From contig NC_014217.1 of NCBI RefSeq assembly GCF_000092925.1, positions 3,162,001 through 3,226,000 on the forward strand: 64,000 bases of DNA, written 5' to 3'. The position numbers were made by a program, and so were the translations under genes. Origin of the DNA: Ancylobacter novellus DSM 506 (GTDB taxonomy: Bacteria; Pseudomonadota; Alphaproteobacteria; Rhizobiales; Xanthobacteraceae). Below, in pieces: positions 48,009-57,198 of the stretch (its first letter is position 1; every line of letters begins with the position of its first letter). Below the pieces are notes generated by a model that had not been told where the DNA came from, made no database searches, and was given only the letters and a program-made list of their open reading frames with translations.

Positions 48009-48854
48009 ATGCGGCAGGACATCAAGAGCAGCGTTCCCCTCCCCGGCTTCGACGTCAGGCACGGCGACGATCAGCCTCGCGACGGCCAAGCCTTCACACC
48101 GCCGGTGAAGCTCGACATCCGCCATGTCAGCTTCCGCTATGGCGACGAGCCGGCGCTGACCGACGTCTCGCTGCCGATCTACGCCAACAAGGTGACGGCG
48201 CTGATCGGCCCCTCCGGCTGCGGCAAGTCCACGCTGCTGCGCGTGCTCAACCGCATGCCGGACCTCTACGAGGACCAGCATGTCGAGGGCGAGGTGCTGC
48301 TCGACGGCGTCGACATACTCGGCCACGACATCGACGTGCTCACCCTGCGCCGGCGCGTCGGCATGGTCACGCAGAAGCCCTCGCCCTTCCCGATGTCGAT
48401 CTACGACAATGTGGCGATCGGCATGCGCCTCAACGAGGAACTTACCCCTACCGAGCTCGACGCCCGCGTCGAGGATGCGCTGCGCCGCGCGGCGCTGTGG
48501 GAGGAGGTGCGCGACATCCTCAAGGACGACGCGCAGAGCCTCTCCGGCGGCCAGCAGCAACGCCTCTGCCTCGCCCGCACCATGGCGGTGCGGCCGGAGG
48601 TGATCCTGCTCGACGAGCCGTGCTCGGCGCTCGACCCGATCTCCACCGCCAAGATCGAGGCGACCATCGAGGGGCTGAAGCCGGTCAGCACCATCGTCAT
48701 CGTCACCCACAACCTCCAGCAGGCGGCGCGCATCGCCGACTACACCGCCTTCCTCTATCTCGGATCGCTGATCGAGTTCGGCCCGACGGAGCAGGTGTTC
48801 GAGAACTCGGTGGACGAGCGCACTTCGCGCTATGTCACCGGCCGGATGGGCTGA
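48009..48854 (+). CDS. pstB: Phosphate ABC transporter ATPase PstB-like, orphan
   Basis: The 281-residue ATPase has Walker [18 protein letters not shown], the PstB-typical [15 protein letters not shown] and [13 protein letters not shown], signature [14 protein letters not shown] and [14 protein letters not shown] 48009 has AGGGA eight bases upstream; ATG 48000 is nearly as possible. An unusual leader ([20 protein letters not shown]) precedes the domain. No pstS, pstC, pstA or phoU is adjacent, so it may serve a distant Pst system or another permease. Confidence 0.88.
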   Translation: MRQDIKSSVPLPGFDVRHGDDQPRDGQAFTPPVKLDIRHVSFRYGDEPALTDVSLPIYANKVTALIGPSGCGKSTLLRVLNRMPDLYEDQHVEGEVLLDGVDILGHDIDVLTLRRRVGMVTQKPSPFPMSIYDNVAIGMRLNEELTPTELDARVEDALRRAALWEEVRDILKDDAQSLSGGQQQRLCLARTMAVRPEVILLDEPCSALDPISTAKIEATIEGLKPVSTIVIVTHNLQQAARIADYTAFLYLGSLIEFGPTEQVFENSVDERTSRYVTGRMG

Positions 48855-48859
48855 GCCGA

Positions 48860-48889
48860 AAAGAAAATCCCCGGCACGCGGCCGGGGAT
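48860..48889 (-). terminator. Terminator at the pstB/large exported protein convergence
   Basis: ATCCCCGG and CCGGGGAT pair around a 7-base loop. On the minus strand the stem is followed by TTTCTTTTC, so it works best for the large minus-strand gene. Confidence 0.75.
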
Positions 48890-48925
48890 GATGATGTTCG
48901 GATCGTCCTGTTCCGAGAGGGCCGG

Positions 48926-51424
48926 TCAGCGGCGGCCGAAGCCGCCCCCGAACCCGCCACCGCCGTGGAAGCCACCGCCCCCGAACCCGCCACCACCGAA
49001 ATCGTGGAAGCCGCCGCCCCCACCGAAATCGTCGTGGAACCCGCCGCCATAGCCGCCGAAGCCACCATAGCCGCCGGCGCGGGCGAAATTGTCCACGCGC
49101 TGGTTGCCCCAGTCCTGGAACTGGCGCTGCTGGTCGAGCCGGCCGATCTGGTCGGCATCGGTGTCGCCCTTCCAGCCGTCCAGCGTCTGATGCTGCCAGC
49201 CATTGTTGGCGTCGTACTGGTGGATGGAGCCGTCATGGTCGGTGTAGACGTGGCCGTTGTTCCACGCCACCCCATTGCCGGTCTTGACGTTGCCGGCGAC
49301 CCCGCGGCTGTCCGAGGTGACGTGGCCGTTGACGTCGGTGACACCGCTCTCCGACGCATGGCCGAAGCCGGTGGTCGGGTTGAAGCCCGCCGACTGCCGG
49401 CCGGCGGCGAAGTTGCCGGTATAGGCGTTGCCGACCTCGCCCGCGCGTGCCGCGCCCCGGGCGCCCGTATAGGGGTTGAAGAAGGCAGCCGAGCGGCCGG
49501 CGGCGAAATTGCCGGTCCACGGGTTGAAGGCGGCGGCGGAGCGGCCGGCAAAGCCCGTGCCCCAGGCGGTCACGCCGTGCGCGGCATTGGCGCCCCAGGC
49601 GGTGCCCCACGGGCCGACGCCCCAGGCATGGTCCCAGGCCGCCGCGGCGCCCCAGGCGCCGTAGATGTTGACCTGGTTGATGTTCACGCCCGCCCAGGGG
49701 CCGTACCACGGGCCGACGCCCCAATAGGGGCCCCACCAGGGATACATGGCGCCCCAGCCGAAGGCGGCGTCGTAGCCGAAGCCGAAGCCGTCGGCCCAGG
49801 CGAAGGCGGCGTCATAGCCATAGGTCCACGGGCAGCCGTACCAGGAGGCGCCGATATAGCCGACGCAATTGTAGCCGGTGCCGTAGACCACCGTGCCGCC
49901 GGGCTCGAGCACCACGCCGAAATAGCCGGGCGTGTAGCCGACGGTGACCGCGTCGGCGGTCGAGGCGTAGACCCGCACATAGGTGACGTAGTGCAGCGGC
50001 GAGGACACGGGGATGGTGTAGATCGCCGCCGGCACCACGTCGGTGACGAGCCACGGGCCGGACGGCGAGTTGGAGACGAACCAGGCGCCGCGGAACAGTG
50101 CGTAGTAGCGCGCCGGATCGAGCTGGATCACCGGGGTGCGGGTATTCACCGCATAGCTGAGGATGGTGCCCTTGATCGGCTCGAACTTCGGCGTGCCGCC
50201 GTCATACTGAATGGTGAGCTCGGTATCGCGCTTGATGGTCGCGGTCTGCGGCACGGTGGCGGCGATGGCCGCCTCCTTCGCCTGCGGCGTGCCGGGCACG
50301 GCGGTGAGCGCGTTGGCGGCCGGATCGGTCGTCGAGATCTTCTTGAAGTCGGCCGGCAGGCTGGAGCCGGGCACGAAGGCCCATGGGCCAGCAAAGCCGG
50401 GGCCGCGGAACCAGCGGCCGGAGATCAGCACGTAGTACTGGTTGCCGGCCGGGTCGAGAATGATGGCGTGGTCGGCATTTGAGACGCGCAGCAGGCTCGT
50501 GCCGCCCACCGGCACCATCTCGGGCTGGCCGGCGGTAATGACGAGCTCGGTCGGCACCGTCGAGACAACGATGACGGGCGGGGTCTGCGGCTTCTGCCCG
50601 TTGGCCGGCAACATGGTCTGGGCCGGATCGCCATAGGTCGCCATGGTGCCGGCGGCCTCGAGCGAGGGATCGGGCTGCGCTGTGACCGTCCACGGCCCGT
50701 CGATCTTGGGCGCCTGATACCAGGAGCCGGCGGCCTGGAGATGATAGACGCCCGAGCCATCGACCAGCATCAGCACTTGCGTGTTGATGACACGCTGGAA
50801 GCCAGTGACGCCGTTGATCGCGCGCGGTGCCGGCTCGCCGGCGACCAGCACGAGCAGCGTCGGCTTGTCGGCGAAGACGATGCGCGGCGGGGTGTTCTCG
50901 ACCGGCTGCGTCATCTCCTTGTCGAGCTGTTTGCTCGCCGCGAAGCTGGTCAGCAGGTTGTCCAGAGCGAAGGTCATGCCCTGCGGCGTGATGCGCGACT
51001 GCAGCGCGCTCAGCACCGCGGTGTCCTGCGACTTGTCGGTCGGCACGTCGACCGAGGTGATGACGATGTTGCTCAGCTGGGCAAGCTTGGCCGGCTTGTC
51101 GACGACGACGCGGGCGGTGAAGCGGGCGATGCCATAGGTCGGCGTCGTCGGGGCGGAGCTGGTGGGCTTCGGGCCGATGGCGACGGCGGCGCGGCCGGAG
51201 AGCTCGTCGCCGTTCCACTGCTCGATCAGCGGCTGGTAGACCTCGAGCTGCTTGTCGCCGAGATCGAACTGGCGCGGCCAGGCGAGCGCCGGCGGAATGG
51301 CGGACGAGGTGCCAGCAGACGGTGCGGCCGGCGCCGGGGCGGCGGGCTGCTGCGCGAGTGCCGGGATTGCGGCGAGGGAGGCGGCGGCAACGAGGAGAGC
51401 GAGGCGGGCAGGACGAAGGAGCAT
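48926..51424 (-). CDS. Large exported aromatic- and glycine-rich repeat protein
   Basis: The 832-residue protein has a Sec signal peptide (ALLVAAASLAAIPALAQQ). After an alpha/beta region (about 50-230) come three modules with identical spacing, W235/W245, W338/W348 and W448/W458, each of the form G-x-W-[YF]-x7-G-P-W and preceded by a Y/L strand. Residues about 515-640 are packed with Gly, Trp and Tyr (GFGFGYDAAFGWGAMYPWWG). The tail (about 780-832) is Gly/Phe/His-rich (GGYGGFGGYGGGFHDDFGGG). I know similar sequences only as uncharacterised exported proteins, some labelled carbohydrate-binding. A surface or wall-binding role is inferred. Confidence 0.8.
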   Translation of the reverse strand: MLLRPARLALLVAAASLAAIPALAQQPAAPAPAAPSAGTSSAIPPALAWPRQFDLGDKQLEVYQPLIEQWNGDELSGRAAVAIGPKPTSSAPTTPTYGIARFTARVVVDKPAKLAQLSNIVITSVDVPTDKSQDTAVLSALQSRITPQGMTFALDNLLTSFAASKQLDKEMTQPVENTPPRIVFADKPTLLVLVAGEPAPRAINGVTGFQRVINTQVLMLVDGSGVYHLQAAGSWYQAPKIDGPWTVTAQPDPSLEAAGTMATYGDPAQTMLPANGQKPQTPPVIVVSTVPTELVITAGQPEMVPVGGTSLLRVSNADHAIILDPAGNQYYVLISGRWFRGPGFAGPWAFVPGSSLPADFKKISTTDPAANALTAVPGTPQAKEAAIAATVPQTATIKRDTELTIQYDGGTPKFEPIKGTILSYAVNTRTPVIQLDPARYYALFRGAWFVSNSPSGPWLVTDVVPAAIYTIPVSSPLHYVTYVRVYASTADAVTVGYTPGYFGVVLEPGGTVVYGTGYNCVGYIGASWYGCPWTYGYDAAFAWADGFGFGYDAAFGWGAMYPWWGPYWGVGPWYGPWAGVNINQVNIYGAWGAAAAWDHAWGVGPWGTAWGANAAHGVTAWGTGFAGRSAAAFNPWTGNFAAGRSAAFFNPYTGARGAARAGEVGNAYTGNFAAGRQSAGFNPTTGFGHASESGVTDVNGHVTSDSRGVAGNVKTGNGVAWNNGHVYTDHDGSIHQYDANNGWQHQTLDGWKGDTDADQIGRLDQQRQFQDWGNQRVDNFARAGGYGGFGGYGGGFHDDFGGGGGFHDFGGGGFGGGGFHGGGGFGGGFGRR

Positions 51425-51761
51425 GTTTCCCCCAACAGGCGATGGCCCGTCGATGGGCCGGCCAGGTTTGCGCCGTCGATTCCCGGCGCCGTGCGAGCAA
51501 TATCATCGACGCTTCGCCCCGGTAAGCCGACGCCCGTTCGCGAAAGCGCGATCACTCGACTTTCCTAGCAGCGGAATATTACCGTATTCCGGCAGCCCGG
51601 AACCCGAGGCGTGGCCCGTCCTTGCGGCAGCGAGGCTGGACCCGCGCCGGCCGGACGCGCTAGACAGGCGCGGCGTGCCGCGCTTTCGCCGCCATCCTGC
51701 GGAATGGCTCCGGGAGTTCATCAATCCAGCCGTTCCCACGGCCACCCCCTAGGCTCGTTCC
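51425..51761. promoter_or_regulatory. Divergent promoter region with inverted repeat (51572-51591)
   Basis: This 337-bp region lies between two divergent units. It contains CGGAATA/TATTCCG arms six bases apart (51572-51591), which could be an operator or part of a terminator-like fold. No gene or known RNA is visible otherwise. Confidence 0.4.
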
Positions 51762-52415
51762 ATGGCCCGACCCACCCCAGAACCCGCGCGGCCCGTTCCA
51801 CGGCTCTATGTGCTGGTGCCGCCGCTCGAGGCGGAGGGCGAGATCGCCGCACACGCCGAGGCGTTGCGCGCGGCCGGCACCGAGGCCGACATCGCCGCTG
51901 TGCTGGTGCGTCCCGGCAAGGCGACGGAAGGGCGCGCCGCCGAGGCGCTGCAGCCGCTGGTCGCCGCCTGCCACGCCATCGGCGCTGCCTGCCTCGTCGA
52001 CGGCAACGCCACGCTCGCCACCGCCATCGGCGCCGACGGTGCGCATCTCGACGGCGTCGTCGCGCTCAAAGGTGCGATCGCCGTGCTGCGCCCGCACGGC
52101 ATCGCCGGTGCCGGCGGCCTGCGCACCAAGCACGACGCCATGTCGGCGGCCGAGACCGGCGCGGACTACGTCATGTTCGGCGAGCCCGACGCCGCCGGGC
52201 GCCGTCCGCCCTTCGACGCCACGCTGGAACGCACCGAATGGTGGGCGCAGCTCTTCGAGCCGCCCTGCGTCGCCTATGCGCGCACGCTGGAGGAGGTCGA
52301 CGCGCTCATCGAGGCGGGCGCCGACTTCGTCGCCGTGGACGGCCTCGTGCTCGACGCCCCGAGTGAGGGTGTCCGCGCGCTGGCGCAGCGGCTCGCCGCC
52401 GGCGGGGCGGCCTGA
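51762..52415 (+). CDS. ThiE-like (thiamine phosphate synthase fold) protein
   Basis: The 217-residue protein has a TIM-barrel pattern of ThiE/TenI proteins: RLYVLVPPLEAEGEIAAHAE, LVDGNATLATAIGADGAHLD, IAGAGGLRTKHDAMSAAETG and ADYVMFGEPDA. The NDR-type and GxHLGQ-type motifs of true ThiE are altered to DGN and GAHLDG, so catalysis of thiamine phosphate formation is doubtful. No other thi gene is nearby. It is coupled to the Sel1 gene by TGATG. Confidence 0.75.
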   Translation: MARPTPEPARPVPRLYVLVPPLEAEGEIAAHAEALRAAGTEADIAAVLVRPGKATEGRAAEALQPLVAACHAIGAACLVDGNATLATAIGADGAHLDGVVALKGAIAVLRPHGIAGAGGLRTKHDAMSAAETGADYVMFGEPDAAGRRPPFDATLERTEWWAQLFEPPCVAYARTLEEVDALIEAGADFVAVDGLVLDAPSEGVRALAQRLAAGGAA

Positions 52416-53473
52416 TGCGCGCGCCCGCGCTCACCTTCGCGGCCAGCCTCGTGCTGGCGGCGCTGGCCTTGCCGGCGCTTGTCCTGCCCGCAACCGCGCA
52501 GGCTCCCGCCAACCCTGCGCCGGCCAAGCCAGCGCCGGAAAAACCCGCTCCGGCGAAGCCCGCGGCGCAGAAACCTGCGGCGCAGAGCGCCCCCGCCAAG
52601 CCGGCCGCGCCAGTGCCCGACGACGCCTATGCCGCCTACCAGCTCGGCAAGTACAAGACCGCCCTCGACCTAGCCGTCGCCCGCGCCAACAAGGAGGGCG
52701 ACCCGGTCTCGATGGTGCTGGCGGGCGAGTTGCTGTCGCTGGGCTACGGCGTGCGGCAGGACGCCGGCGCGGCGCAGAAATGGTACGAAGCCGCCGCCGC
52801 CAAGGGCAATGCGGACGCGCTGTTCGTCCTCGGCTCGGTGCTGATGGCCTCGCCGCATGTGGCCAACAAGGACAACGCCGTCGACTTCTTCCGCAAGGCG
52901 GCGGAGAACGGCAGCTCCCGCGCCGCCTACAATCTTGGCCTCACCTATCTGCAGGGCCAGGTGGCGCCGAAGGAGCCGGCGATCGCCGCCGAGTGGTTCC
53001 AGAAGGCGGCCGACCGCGACCAGCCGGATGCGCTCTATGCGCTGGCGACGCTCTACCGCGACGGCAACGGCGTGCCGCGCGACCCGATCGAGGCGGCGCG
53101 GCTGCTGCAGCGCGCCAGCGAGCTCGGCAATCCGGTCGCCACCACCGAGTTCGGCATCGCCGTGTTCAACGGCATCGGCGTGCCCAAGGACGAAGAGCGC
53201 GCGGCCGGCCTGTTCAAGGAGGCGGCGCTGGCCGGCAACGCCATCGCCCAGAACCGCTATGCCCGCATCCTCTCGGCCGGCCGCGGCGTGCCGAAGGACG
53301 TGGTGGCAGCCGCCGCCTGGCACCTCGCCGCCAAGGCGCAGGGACTCGACGATCCGCTGCTCGACAAGCTGGTCGAGGGGCTGACACCCGAGCAGCGGAC
53401 GCAGGCGCAGGGCAAGCTCAAAATCTGGCAGCCGGACAAGATGCTGCCGAGCGGAACGGAAGCGTCCAAATAA
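52415..53473 (+). CDS. Exported Sel1/TPR-like repeat protein
   Basis: The 352-residue protein has a signal peptide (LVLAALALPALVLPATAQAP), a Pro/Ala/Lys-rich linker (AKPAPEKPAPAKPAAQKPA), then about six Sel1 repeats (AAQKWYEAAAAKGNADALFV, AAEWFQKAADRDQPDALYAL, AARLLQRASELGNPVATTEF). It is likely a periplasmic scaffold for protein-protein contacts. The start shares a base with the ThiE-like stop, so the two are co-translated. Confidence 0.9.
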   Translation: MRAPALTFAASLVLAALALPALVLPATAQAPANPAPAKPAPEKPAPAKPAAQKPAAQSAPAKPAAPVPDDAYAAYQLGKYKTALDLAVARANKEGDPVSMVLAGELLSLGYGVRQDAGAAQKWYEAAAAKGNADALFVLGSVLMASPHVANKDNAVDFFRKAAENGSSRAAYNLGLTYLQGQVAPKEPAIAAEWFQKAADRDQPDALYALATLYRDGNGVPRDPIEAARLLQRASELGNPVATTEFGIAVFNGIGVPKDEERAAGLFKEAALAGNAIAQNRYARILSAGRGVPKDVVAAAAWHLAAKAQGLDDPLLDKLVEGLTPEQRTQAQGKLKIWQPDKMLPSGTEASK

Positions 53474-53644
53474 CGACCCAATTTCAGCCGATTAGCGTGT
53501 TTGCCGGCCATGAGGCGGCGGTAGCGGCGCGTGGTCGCGCCGTGCGGCACGCCTTGCTCCGGCCGCGTCCCGCCGCTACTCATCGTGGCGCGTCGCCGTT
53601 GGGAGCCGGCAGCGCGGCCGTGGTGGCAGCATCAGTGGCAAATC

Positions 53645-53659
53645 AGAGGAATCCGTTTG
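53645..53659 (+). promoter_or_regulatory. Ribosome-binding site with TTG start for the EAL gene
   Basis: AGAGGA (53645-53650) lies six bases before TTG 53657, the best-placed start for the downstream gene. Upstream in-frame GTG 53531 lacks such a site. Confidence 0.65.
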
Positions 53660-56600
53660 GCCATCGTCCGTAGAGTCTCGCCGCAGGACCTCCTGCCGCG
53701 TCTCCCGTCCTTCCGGCCGGCGCATGCCCGGCTCGTGGCGGCGCTGGCGATGCTGGCGCTGGGGGTGCTGCTGGGCGCGCCCAAGGCGATGGCGCTGGAG
53801 GCGGTGGCGATAAGGCTCGAGGCGCTGGTGGTCGACCTCGCCCCGGCGGTCGAGCGCCGCACCAGCGAGACCGACCGCATCCAGGTCTCCACCGTGCCCG
53901 GCGCCGACGGCATCGTCCGCCGCATCGAGGTGCGCTCGGTGGCGCCGGGCCCGAACGGCAGCAAATGGGCGATCTTCGCCCTCGCCAACAACACCGACGA
54001 GCAGGTCGACCGGCTGATCGTCGCGCCGCATTACCGCATGGTCGGCTCCGGCGTGTTCTGGCCCGACCTCGGCAATCGCCGCATCCTCAACGTCACCGCC
54101 AGCCAGGGCTTCCGCCCCGAGCGGCAGAACGCCCCCGACGCCGACGTCTTCCTCATCACGCTCGATCCCGGCACCACGGTGACGCTGGTGGCCGAGCTGG
54201 GCGATGGCGGGCTGCCACAGCTCTATCTGTGGGAGCCGGAGGCCTACAAGGACAAGGTCAACTCCTTCACCCTCTACAACGGCATCGTCATCGGCATCGC
54301 CGGCCTCTTGGCACTGTTCCTGACCATCCTGTTCGTGGTGAAGGGCAGCGCCATGTTCCCGGCCGCCGCTGCGCTCGCCTGGGCGGTGCTGGGCTATATC
54401 GGCCTCGATTTCGGCTTCTGGTCGAAGGTGTTCGGCATCTCGCCGCTGGCCCAGCAATTCTGGCGCGCCGCAGGCGAGGCCATCCTCGCCGCAACGCTCG
54501 TCGTCTTCCTCTTCGCCTATCTCAACCTCAACCGCTGGCATGTGCGCTACGCGCATGTCACCGCTGGCTGGCTGGTCTTCCTCGCCGCCATCGTCGGCCT
54601 TGCCCTGCTCGACCCCTCGGCCGCCGCCGGCATCGCCCGGCCCTCGCTGCTCGTGGTCTCGCTCATGGGCTTCGGCGTGGTGATGTGGCTCGCTTTGCAC
54701 CGCTACGACCGCGCCGTGCTGATCATCCCGACCCTGTTCCTCTTGGTCGTCTGGGTCATCACCGCCGGTATGGCTGTGTCCGGGCGCATCGGCAACGATC
54801 TCGTCGCCCCCGCCTTGCTCGGCGGCCTCGTGCTCATCGTCATGCTGATCGGCTTCACGGTGATGCAGCACGCCTTCGCCGGCATCGGCTCGGTGGCCGG
54901 CAGCGCGCAGGAGCTGGAGCGCCGCGCGCTCGCCGTGGCCGGCTCCGGCGACATCGTGTGGGACTGGGACGTCGACACCGACCGCATCCATGTAAGCCCC
55001 GAGGCCGAGCACATGCTGGGCCTCAAGCAGGGCACGCTGGAGACCGAGGCCGCCGGCTGGCTCGACATCATCCATCCCGGCGACCGCGACCGCTTCCGCG
55101 CCACGCTGGACGGCCTACTCGACCAGCGCCGCGGGCGCATCGACCAGGATTTCCGCCTGCGCGCGCATGACGGCCATTATCTCTGGTTCAACCTGCGCGC
55201 CCGGCCGGTGGTCGGCACCGATGGCGAGGTGGTGCGCTGCATCGGCACGCTCTCCGACGTGACGGATTCGCGCACGGCCGAGGAGCGCATGCTGCACGAC
55301 GCCGTGCACGACAACCTCACCGGCCTGCCCAACCGCGAGCTCTTCCTCGACCGCCTCTCCGCCGCCAACGGGCTCTCGCGCACCGACGAGCAGATCCGCC
55401 CGACGGTGATGCTGATCGACCTCGACCGCTTCAAGCAGGTGAACGCCAGCCTCGGCATGCCGGCCGGCGATTCCATCCTGCTCACCGTCGCCCGCCGGCT
55501 GATGCGCCTCGCCAAGCAGCAGGACACGCTGGCCCGCCTCGGCTCCGACCATTTCGCGCTGATCCTGCTCTCCGAGCGCGACCCCGAGCGCATCACCGCC
55601 TTCGCCGACACGCTGCGCCGGACCTTGCGCGCGCCCATCACCTTCGGCGACCGCGAGATCTTCATCACCGCCTCGATCGGCCTGCTGCTCGCCGACGGGC
55701 AGAAGCGCGCCCCGACCGAGATGCTCAAGGACGCCGAGCTGGCGATGTACTTTGCCAAGCGCGTCGGCGGCGACCGCATCGAGGTGTTCCGCCCCTCCAT
55801 GCGCACCCACAAGCTCGACCGCCTCACCATGGAGGCGGACCTGCGCCAGGCGCTGGAGCGCAACGAGATCAGCGTCGTCTACCAGCCGGTGGTCGACCTC
55901 TCGACCCGCGCGGTGGCCGGCTTCGAGGCGATGGTGCGCTGGCAGCACCCGAGCCTCGGCACACTCGGCCCGGACGACTTCCTCGGCCTTGCCGAGGACA
56001 CCGGCCTCATCGTCGATCTCGGCCTGTTCGTGCTCGACACCGCCGCCCGCCAGCTCGGCGTCTGGCAGCGCAGCCTGCGCGGCGAGCCGATCTTCGTCTG
56101 CGTCAACATCTCCTCGCGGCACATGCTGCGCCACGACCTGCTTCAGGACCTCAAGGCGGTTCTGGCGCGCAACGTGGTGGCGCCGGGCACGCTCAAGCTG
56201 GAGCTGGCCGAATCGCTCGCCATGGAGAACCCGGAATACGCCTCGCAGATACTCCTGCGCATGCGCGAGTTGGGCGCTGGGCTGACGCTGGACGATTTCG
56301 GCACCGGCTATTCCTCGCTCGCCTATCTCCAGCGCTTCCCCTTCGACAGCATCAAGGTCGACCGCACCTTCATGAAGGCGCTGGGGCGCAGCGGCAACAA
56401 GGCGCAGCGGCCGATCATCCTGCGCACCATCATCAACATGGCGCACGACCTCGGCATGGACATCGTGGCCGAGGGCATCGAGACCGAGCAGGTCGCGGCG
56501 GCGCTGGCCAAGCTCGGCTGCCGCTACGGCCAGGGCCGGCTGTACGGCGAACCGATGACGGCCGAGGATGCGCGCAAGCGCCTCCAGCCAGAGACGGCGC

Positions 56601-56911
56601 CGACCTCGCTTCTGGAGCGCGGCCGCCAGCTCGCCCGCGGCGCCCGCTCGGGCGGCGAGGCCAAGCCCGATGCCCCGCCGGTGGAAGCGAATGGCACCGC
56701 CGAGACGGCCACCAACGGTGCCGCGAAGGCCGCGAACGGCAATGGCGAGGCCCGCCCGGCCTCCGCGCCGGCCGCAAAGGGGGCCCCCGCGCCCCAGCTC
56801 GCCCAGCAGGCCGCGCAGCAGGCGGCCCAGGCCAAGCCGGCCCCTCAGGCGAAGCGCCCGCCCGCAGCTGCGGCGGATGCCGAACCGTCGAAGGCGGCGA
56901 CGTCGAGCTGA
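53657..56911 (+). CDS. 7TM-PAS-GGDEF-EAL c-di-GMP signalling protein with decayed GGDEF
   Basis: This protein of 1084 residues from TTG 53657 starts with a signal-like helix and a periplasmic sensor domain (about 45-200). A seven-helix 7TMR-DISM-like region spans about 208-411, then PAS (about 431-540). The GGDEF domain (about 544-715) has LGSDHF in place of GGDEF, so cyclase activity is unlikely. The EAL domain (about 725-975) keeps the key acids: the EAM variant of EAL, ELAES, LDDFGTGYSS, IKVDRTF and VAEGIETE, so phosphodiesterase activity is likely. A tail of about 100 residues is Ala/Pro/Lys-rich (QQAAQQAAQAKPAPQAKRP). It would lower c-di-GMP in response to a periplasmic cue. Confidence 0.88.
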   Translation: MAIVRRVSPQDLLPRLPSFRPAHARLVAALAMLALGVLLGAPKAMALEAVAIRLEALVVDLAPAVERRTSETDRIQVSTVPGADGIVRRIEVRSVAPGPNGSKWAIFALANNTDEQVDRLIVAPHYRMVGSGVFWPDLGNRRILNVTASQGFRPERQNAPDADVFLITLDPGTTVTLVAELGDGGLPQLYLWEPEAYKDKVNSFTLYNGIVIGIAGLLALFLTILFVVKGSAMFPAAAALAWAVLGYIGLDFGFWSKVFGISPLAQQFWRAAGEAILAATLVVFLFAYLNLNRWHVRYAHVTAGWLVFLAAIVGLALLDPSAAAGIARPSLLVVSLMGFGVVMWLALHRYDRAVLIIPTLFLLVVWVITAGMAVSGRIGNDLVAPALLGGLVLIVMLIGFTVMQHAFAGIGSVAGSAQELERRALAVAGSGDIVWDWDVDTDRIHVSPEAEHMLGLKQGTLETEAAGWLDIIHPGDRDRFRATLDGLLDQRRGRIDQDFRLRAHDGHYLWFNLRARPVVGTDGEVVRCIGTLSDVTDSRTAEERMLHDAVHDNLTGLPNRELFLDRLSAANGLSRTDEQIRPTVMLIDLDRFKQVNASLGMPAGDSILLTVARRLMRLAKQQDTLARLGSDHFALILLSERDPERITAFADTLRRTLRAPITFGDREIFITASIGLLLADGQKRAPTEMLKDAELAMYFAKRVGGDRIEVFRPSMRTHKLDRLTMEADLRQALERNEISVVYQPVVDLSTRAVAGFEAMVRWQHPSLGTLGPDDFLGLAEDTGLIVDLGLFVLDTAARQLGVWQRSLRGEPIFVCVNISSRHMLRHDLLQDLKAVLARNVVAPGTLKLELAESLAMENPEYASQILLRMRELGAGLTLDDFGTGYSSLAYLQRFPFDSIKVDRTFMKALGRSGNKAQRPIILRTIINMAHDLGMDIVAEGIETEQVAAALAKLGCRYGQGRLYGEPMTAEDARKRLQPETAPTSLLERGRQLARGARSGGEAKPDAPPVEANGTAETATNGAAKAANGNGEARPASAPAAKGAPAPQLAQQAAQQAAQAKPAPQAKRPPAAAADAEPSKAATSS

Positions 56912-56936
56912 CACGCGCCTTCTGTCCACCTGAAGT

Positions 56937-57000
56937 CGTCATCCCGGCCGAGTGGAGCGAGAGCCGGGATCGCGTGCATTCCCGAAGTATGACCGGGAAC
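56937..57000. repeat. Dispersed palindromic repeat, family A, copy 2
   Basis: CGTCATCCCGGCCGAG and GCGAGAGCCGGGATCGC match copy 1 at 9041-9130 nearly base for base over about 60 bp; the right end is decayed to GACCGGGAA. It directly abuts a family B element. Confidence 0.7.
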
Positions 57001-57008
57001 TCTCCTTT

Positions 57009-57095
57009 CCCTCATCCCCGGGCTTGACCCGGGGACCTAGGGGGACCGGGTGCGCCTAGTCACTGGGTGGCCGGGTCAAGCCCGGGCCATGAGGG
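57009..57095. repeat. Dispersed palindromic repeat, family B, copy 4
   Basis: CCCTCATCCCCGGGCTTGAC is mirrored by CGGGTCAAGCCCGGGCCATGAGGG around a variable centre. A further half-element (GGACAAGCCCGGCCATGACG) lies at about 57138-57157. With family A copy 2 the whole 56937-57157 interval is repeat DNA. Confidence 0.75.
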
Positions 57096-57198
57096 CGAGA
57101 GGATGGCTATCGCCGAGGCGGGAAGACGTGGACGGCCAGGACAAGCCCGGCCATGACGATGCTTGGAGTGAAAGCCGCCAGTCGCTCAGAACGCGCCT

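Noticed and set aside
51762..52415. Genuine thiamine phosphate synthase ThiE
   Set aside because: The substrate-binding motifs look altered and no other thi genes or TPP riboswitch lie nearby, so I called it only ThiE-like.
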